From: an uncultured Anaerolineales bacterium
GTDB lineage: Bacteria; Chloroflexota; Anaerolineae; Anaerolineales; Villigracilaceae
Assembly: GCA_937928015.1 (NCBI GenBank)
Contig: CALFXA010000162.1
Span: forward strand, 1-15,437
Direction: 5' to 3'
DNA: 15,437 nucleotides
In this document: piece by piece, positions 11,480 through 15,437 of the stretch
Numbering within the stretch: the stretch's first letter is position 1
How the letters are laid out: each line of letters starts with the position of its first letter
The notes under the pieces: generated by a model
Databases searched by the model: none
What the model saw: the letters and a program-made list of their open reading frames with translations, nothing else
What the model was told of the DNA's origin: nothing
Translations under genes and position numbers: made by a program

Positions 11480-14032
11480 TCAGACCTGAAGCTCACCCTC
11501 CATCGGGTCGCCCTGCCAGACCACCACCCGATTCCGACCGAGGGCCTTGGCCTGATACATGGCGCGGTCGGCCACGGTGATCAACTCGTCGCCCGTCTCG
11601 CCGTGTTGCGGAAACTCGGCAATGCCGCAGGAGATGGTCGACATGGCATCGCCGTATTGCAAAGGCAGGGTTGAGCCGAGGAACAGTTTGCGCCAGCGCT
11701 CGGCCACCTGTTGGGCAGCCTCTGCCTTGATGTTGGGCAAAACCGCCAGGAACTCCTCGCCACCGTAGCGGCAGATGATGTCCGCCACACGGGATTGACC
11801 GAGCAATTGAGCTGCCAGTTTCTTCAGGATCGCATCGCCCGCGCCGTGACCGAAGCGGTCGTTCAGATTCTTGAAATGGTCGATGTCGATCATGACAAAG
11901 CTGATCGGCGTACCATCCCGCTGGGCGCGGGCAAATTCGTGTTCGAGCATCTCGTCGAGGTAACGACGGTTGTACAGCCCTGTCAGCGGATCGCGGATGG
12001 CCTGTTCGCGCAGTTCATCCTGCAACAAGCGGATCTCGTCCAGTTGAAGCTGCAACTGACGATTCGCCTGACGGATCGCCTCCTCGACTTGTTTGCGCCC
12101 GGTGATATCCTCTTTGACGGCCACGAAGTGAGTCACCACTCCGCGCGAATCGGTGATCGGGGAAATACTGACTGCCTCGAAGTATTCCTCGCCATTCTTT
12201 TTACGGTTGATCAACTCGCCGCGCCACTCCCCGCCTGCCAGGATCGTCTCCCATAACTGGCGGTACGTCTCTAGCGGAGTCTTGCCCGATTTCAGGATGC
12301 GTGGATTTTGTCCAAGGGCCTCTTCCAGGCTGTAGCCCGTGATCTGTGAAAAGCGCGGATTGACGTATTCGATGTTCCCGCGCGTGTCGGTGATGACAAT
12401 GGAGGACGGGCTCTGCTCAACCGCGCGGGACAACTGGCGCAGACGCCTGTCCACGTGGCGGCGTTCTTCGATCTCGCGTTCAGCGGCGGCATACAGGCGC
12501 GAATTCTCCACGGCCACAGCCACCTGGTCCGCAAAGGCGCGCAGGTTGTCGATGTGCCTGGGTGTGTAGAATCCAATCGAGCGGCTGTCGAGGTTGAGGA
12601 AGCCGACCACTTTGTCCTTGATGCGGATGGGCATATTGGCGTAGGAGCGGATCCAGGCTCCGCTCTCGGTAAGAATCCAATCGGGATGGTTATATGTGTC
12701 GGAGATGATGATGGGATCGCCCATTTCATAGGCCTGTTTATAGATCGGGGACGTTTGCAGGAAGACCCCGGAAGTATCGACCTTGATCTTCGCGATCATC
12801 TCAGGCGGATACCCATGAAAGCGGACATACTGCAACCCGCCGGTCTCGTCCAGCAGGGCAATGCTGGCGGCGTCGATGGGCACGACCCGTCCCACGTTCT
12901 CGAGGATCTTTTCGAGAACGCCGTCGAAATCGAGGGTGCTGGTAAGGGCCTCAGCGGTGTCGCGCAGAGCCTCGGCCAGGATGCGCTGTTCGCGCTCGGC
13001 CGCCTCAAAGCGTTTCCGCTTGGAAATGTCATGGAAGAGGAAGAATTTGCCCAGAGTCCGTCCCTGTTCATCCTGGATCGGGGAGATGGTCAACTCATAG
13101 GCGGTCTCCTGCCCGTCGACGCCAAAGAGCACTTCCTCCTTACAAGTGGAGATCTCGGCGTAGCGCTGGAAGATTCCACCCCAGGGCGGGGGCAGGTCTA
13201 TTGGCGCGGCGCCAAGCACGGACGGGGATAATCCGAGCATGGTCTGGGCGGCATGGTTGAAGTCGAGGATCAGGCCCGCAGGGTTGAGCACGATCATCAG
13301 GTCCTGTAGATTCTCGACCACGGTATTACGCGCCACGGGGATGACGTCGAACAGGCGCCCACGCAGGAGGGCCCAGCCGAAAAAGGTTCCCAACCAAATG
13401 AAGGAGACCGGCGTCCAATCGAAGCCGCGGATGGGCAGGAGCCTCATCACGTATAGGAATCCCACCACGATGGGCAGGATCAGACCGAGGGTCAGGATAA
13501 GGGTGTTGCGAAAATACAGGGTGCGGTAACGGAAGGCGGTGATAAGAACGACGATGGTGGCAATCGAGACCAGCGTCATGTAGGCAATGTACATCCAGTA
13601 GACCGGACCCATGGCCGAGACCACCAGGAAGATCGATCCAGACCAGCTCAGGTGATAGTCGTAACGCCACAGGTTGTGCCATGGACTGGTGAAGGCAATG
13701 ACCAGAAAAAAAATGGACAGGATCAGGAACAGATTCAGACGGCGGCGAGTCAGCCACGGCCCGTTGCCAGTGTATTCGAGGGCCAGGGTGAACGAAGCCA
13801 GGGCGGTAAATACAGAAGGGAGGTAGATAAAGCTGAGGAGCAGGATGCGGAGCGAAAGGTCCGACACCGAGATGCCCAACGCATACAGCAACGACCAGAC
13901 CGTGACCAGCCCCATCAAACGGCGGAAGGCGTGAGTCAAAGGCGTGTTCTGATATCGCCGCGTATAGAAGACCACTCCCCCTGTGATTAGCGCGGAAATC
14001 AGCAAGGGCCAGATGAAGGGCGTATAACTCAT
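11480..14032 (-). CDS. Membrane-anchored diguanylate cyclase, 7TM-PAS-GAF-PAS-GGEEF
   Basis: An 850-residue protein. Residues 1-230 form about seven membrane helices, in the manner of the 7TM N-terminal region of bacterial sensor kinases. A PAS domain follows (about 238-340, LQDLMIVLNPAGLILDFN), then GAF (about 360-512, IDAASIALLDETGGLQ), a second PAS (about 533-645, GNIEYVNPRFSQITGYS, closing with an EDITGRKQ PAC tail), a coiled linker (645-675), and GGDEF (675-838). The active site reads GGEEF at 757-761, and the inhibitory-site RxxD (RVAD, 748-751) sits five residues before it. Catalytic D716 lies in IDIDHFKNLND. It should make cyclic di-GMP from two GTP, with product feedback. No EAL domain is present. 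The gene reads divergently from the nitroreductase. The ATG was chosen as the first in-frame start before TM1. Confidence 0.92.
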   Translation of the reverse strand: MSYTPFIWPLLISALITGGVVFYTRRYQNTPLTHAFRRLMGLVTVWSLLYALGISVSDLSLRILLLSFIYLPSVFTALASFTLALEYTGNGPWLTRRRLNLFLILSIFFLVIAFTSPWHNLWRYDYHLSWSGSIFLVVSAMGPVYWMYIAYMTLVSIATIVVLITAFRYRTLYFRNTLILTLGLILPIVVGFLYVMRLLPIRGFDWTPVSFIWLGTFFGWALLRGRLFDVIPVARNTVVENLQDLMIVLNPAGLILDFNHAAQTMLGLSPSVLGAAPIDLPPPWGGIFQRYAEISTCKEEVLFGVDGQETAYELTISPIQDEQGRTLGKFFLFHDISKRKRFEAAEREQRILAEALRDTAEALTSTLDFDGVLEKILENVGRVVPIDAASIALLDETGGLQYVRFHGYPPEMIAKIKVDTSGVFLQTSPIYKQAYEMGDPIIISDTYNHPDWILTESGAWIRSYANMPIRIKDKVVGFLNLDSRSIGFYTPRHIDNLRAFADQVAVAVENSRLYAAAEREIEERRHVDRRLRQLSRAVEQSPSSIVITDTRGNIEYVNPRFSQITGYSLEEALGQNPRILKSGKTPLETYRQLWETILAGGEWRGELINRKKNGEEYFEAVSISPITDSRGVVTHFVAVKEDITGRKQVEEAIRQANRQLQLQLDEIRLLQDELREQAIRDPLTGLYNRRYLDEMLEHEFARAQRDGTPISFVMIDIDHFKNLNDRFGHGAGDAILKKLAAQLLGQSRVADIICRYGGEEFLAVLPNIKAEAAQQVAERWRKLFLGSTLPLQYGDAMSTISCGIAEFPQHGETGDELITVADRAMYQAKALGRNRVVVWQGDPMEGELQV

Positions 14033-14070
14033 TTGTTGGCTTGACAGAGAAAGCGAATCACCAAATGCGA

Positions 14071-14079
14071 ATTATAGCA
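14071..14079 (-). promoter_or_regulatory. Extended -10 promoter candidate for the diguanylate cyclase gene
   Basis: On the minus strand TGCTATAAT (complement of 14071-14079) gives a perfect TATAAT with an extended TGn, about 40 nt upstream of the ATG at 14032. No clear -35 is seen. On the plus strand a TAAAAT at 14109-14114 could serve the nitroreductase gene, but no -35 sits at the usual distance. Confidence 0.45.
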
Positions 14080-14145
14080 TTTGACGCGTTGAAGGGGGCC
14101 AAAAGATGTAAAATACCCTGGTATCTTCGAAAAAAAAGAGGCCAG

Positions 14146-14922
14146 ATGAACGAAGTCATGCAGGTGTTGATGCAACGCAAATCGGTGCGGGCTTATACCG
14201 ATGAGCCGATCCGTGCGGAGGTACGAGAGGCGATTCTACAAGCTGCGTTGCGCGCACCCACAGCGGGGAACCTGATGTTGTACTCCATCCTGGATATAAC
14301 CGACCAGGCGGTCAAGGACCATCTGGCTGTCACCTGCGACCACCAACCCTTCATCGCCCGTGCGCCGATGGTTTGGCTGTTCCTGGCGGACTATCAACGC
14401 TGGTATGATGCCTTCCTTGCCAGCGGCGTGGAGGAAACCTGTGCACAGAGAGGCGAGTCCATGCGCAGGCCTGCGGAAGGTGACTTGTTCCTGGCTTGCA
14501 GCGACGCGCTCATCGCTGCGCAGAACGCGGTCATCGCGGCAGAGTCGTTCGGGGTCGGGTCTTGCTACATCGGAGACATCATGGAGCAGTATGAGGTCCA
14601 CAAGGAATTGCTCGGGTTGCCGCAATACGTCTTCCCGATCTGCATGCTGGTCTTTGGGCACCCCACCCAACAGCAACTGGACCGGGAGATGACCACCCGC
14701 TTCGACTCGAAGTTCATCGTCTTCGAGAATCGGTATCGCAGACTCGGCAAGTCCGAGTTCGAAGAGATGTTCGCGGAACGCGAAGCGGCGCGCGCAAAGG
14801 GTCACACTGCCGACAGCGTGCAAAATGTGGGACAGGCCACCTACCTGCGCAAGTTCGATGCAGACTTTACAAAGGAAATGACCCGTTCGGTCAAATTGAT
14901 GTTGCAGGAATGGCTAAAATAG
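14146..14922 (+). CDS. Nitroreductase-family FMN-dependent oxidoreductase
   Basis: A 258-residue protein starting MNEVMQVLMQRKSVRAYTDEPI, with the R-K-S-V-R-x-Y FMN-phosphate motif at the N-terminus typical of nitroreductases. APTAGNLM is the second FMN-contact loop, and FGVGSCYIGDI with PQYVFPICMLVFGHP covers the central and beta-strand regions. Such enzymes use NAD(P)H to reduce nitroaromatics, quinones or flavins. Substrate preference is not readable. The tail of about 50 residues after FIVFENRYRR (EFEEMFAEREAARAKG) is longer than in minimal NfsB types and recalls the NfsA group. The ATG at 14146 has AAGAGG just upstream; the frame before it is non-homologous. The next gene begins 42 nt downstream and is probably co-transcribed. 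Confidence 0.85.
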   Translation: MNEVMQVLMQRKSVRAYTDEPIRAEVREAILQAALRAPTAGNLMLYSILDITDQAVKDHLAVTCDHQPFIARAPMVWLFLADYQRWYDAFLASGVEETCAQRGESMRRPAEGDLFLACSDALIAAQNAVIAAESFGVGSCYIGDIMEQYEVHKELLGLPQYVFPICMLVFGHPTQQQLDREMTTRFDSKFIVFENRYRRLGKSEFEEMFAEREAARAKGHTADSVQNVGQATYLRKFDADFTKEMTRSVKLMLQEWLK

Positions 14923-14964
14923 CCGACAAAATTTCACCAAAGGAAGAGTACACAGGAGGCACAC

Positions 14965-15437
14965 ATGGAAGTTCTCGGCATCGACGTCGGAGGATCGGGT
15001 ATCAAGGGCGCACCTGTCGACACCAAAACGGGCAAGCTGCTGGCGGAGCGGTACCGCATCAAGACCCCAAAAAATGCGGAACCGCGGCCTGTGGCCGAAG
15101 TGGTGGATAAAATTGCCAAGTCCTTCAACTGGAAAGGACCCATCGGCATCGGCTTCCCCGCGCCGATCAAGAGTGGGGTAGCCATGATGGCCGCCAACAT
15201 CTCGCCCGAATGGGTCGGCGTCAACGCGGACGAACTATTCACCAAGGTCACAGGCTGTGACTGCACCCTGGTCAACGACGCGGACGCGGCCGGGCTGGCC
15301 GAGATGGCTTTCGGGGCGGGGCGCGGCCAGGCCGGGACCGTCATCCTGCTCACACTCGGGACGGGCATCGGCTCGGCCATCTTCGACGGCGGACATTTGC
15401 CTCCCAACACCGCGTTCGGTCACCTCGACATGAAGGG
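14965..15437 (+). CDS. ppgK: Polyphosphate glucokinase (ROK family), 5' part
   Basis: The first 157 residues are present and the gene continues past the window. [20 protein letters not shown] is the N-terminal phosphate-binding motif in the exact wording of polyphosphate glucokinases. [12 protein letters not shown] and [13 protein letters not shown] are the catalytic-Asp and second phosphate-loop regions, and [15 protein letters not shown] corresponds to the glucose-binding segment of this enzyme. It phosphorylates glucose using inorganic polyphosphate (often also ATP). AGGAGG at 14954-14959, 5 nt before the ATG, is a strong ribosome binding site. The zinc-binding CxCGxxGC motif of many ROK proteins would be further on, so it cannot be checked. 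Confidence 0.88.
   Translation, partial: MEVLGIDVGGSGIKGAPVDTKTGKLLAERYRIKTPKNAEPRPVAEVVDKIAKSFNWKGPIGIGFPAPIKSGVAMMAANISPEWVGVNADELFTKVTGCDCTLVNDADAAGLAEMAFGAGRGQAGTVILLTLGTGIGSAIFDGGHLPPNTAFGHLDMK

Noticed and set aside
14041..14046. TTGACA as a -35 for the nitroreductase gene.
   Set aside because: No -10-like hexamer lies 16-18 nt downstream. The TATA-like site at 14071 fits the opposite strand better.
1..15437. CRISPR arrays, tRNA or rRNA genes, insertion sequences, phage genes.
   Set aside because: No regularly spaced direct repeats, no tRNA cloverleaf or CCA end, no rRNA-like stretch and no transposase or integrase motif was seen on either strand.

Overview
The window is GC-rich bacterial DNA, densely packed with genes in short operons. 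The style suggests a member of the Chloroflexota, most likely an Anaerolineae-type genome. This placement rests on the kind of gene families present (GNAT-rich clusters, a BMP-type lipoprotein tail, polyphosphate glucokinase, 7TM-PAS-GAF-GGDEF protein) and on memory of those families. No ribosomal or other marker gene is present to prove it.

Left edge (1-1101). The 3' part of an aspartate ammonia-lyase gene (minus strand) abuts the 3' part of a BMP/PnrA-type ABC-transporter substrate-binding protein gene (plus strand) at about position 366. Both lack their 5' portions, as if a deletion had removed the divergent promoter region and both N-termini, or as if the assembly were joined wrongly here.

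Centre left (1102-9347). A plus-strand array begins with a leader that looks regulatory: a promoter-like sequence overlapping a perfect 9-bp inverted repeat, a 27-codon upstream ORF with a good ribosome binding site, and two tandem intrinsic terminators ending 17 nt before the first structural gene. Then come a RimJ/RimL-type GNAT acetyltransferase, a tandemly duplicated pair of RimJ/RimL-type GNATs, and a duplicated pair of double-domain, MshD-like GNATs. Two small CxxC-X29-CPxC zinc-ribbon proteins, a HAD hydrolase and an Eis-like GNAT/SCP2 protein follow. A second short upstream ORF with a hairpin then precedes an MFS efflux-type transporter. A strong bidirectional terminator closes the array. 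Six acetyltransferases plus an exporter, with uORF/terminator leaders, suggest an inducible detoxification or antibiotic-response locus; the substrate is unknown.

Centre right (9346-11460, minus strand). A compact operon encodes a DUF4287 protein, a DinB-like metal-binding protein, a YdeI/OmpD-associated small protein and a small membrane protein, followed by an HD-domain phosphohydrolase after a 68-nt gap. Its promoter is unusually clear (TTGAAA, 17 nt, TATAAT) and carries a GAAC-N4-GTTC palindrome in the spacer, the layout expected of a LexA-repressed SOS promoter.

Right (11480-15437). A large membrane-anchored diguanylate cyclase (7TM-PAS-GAF-PAS-GGEEF) reads leftward. Divergent from it are a nitroreductase-family protein and the start of a polyphosphate glucokinase (ROK family) that runs off the window.
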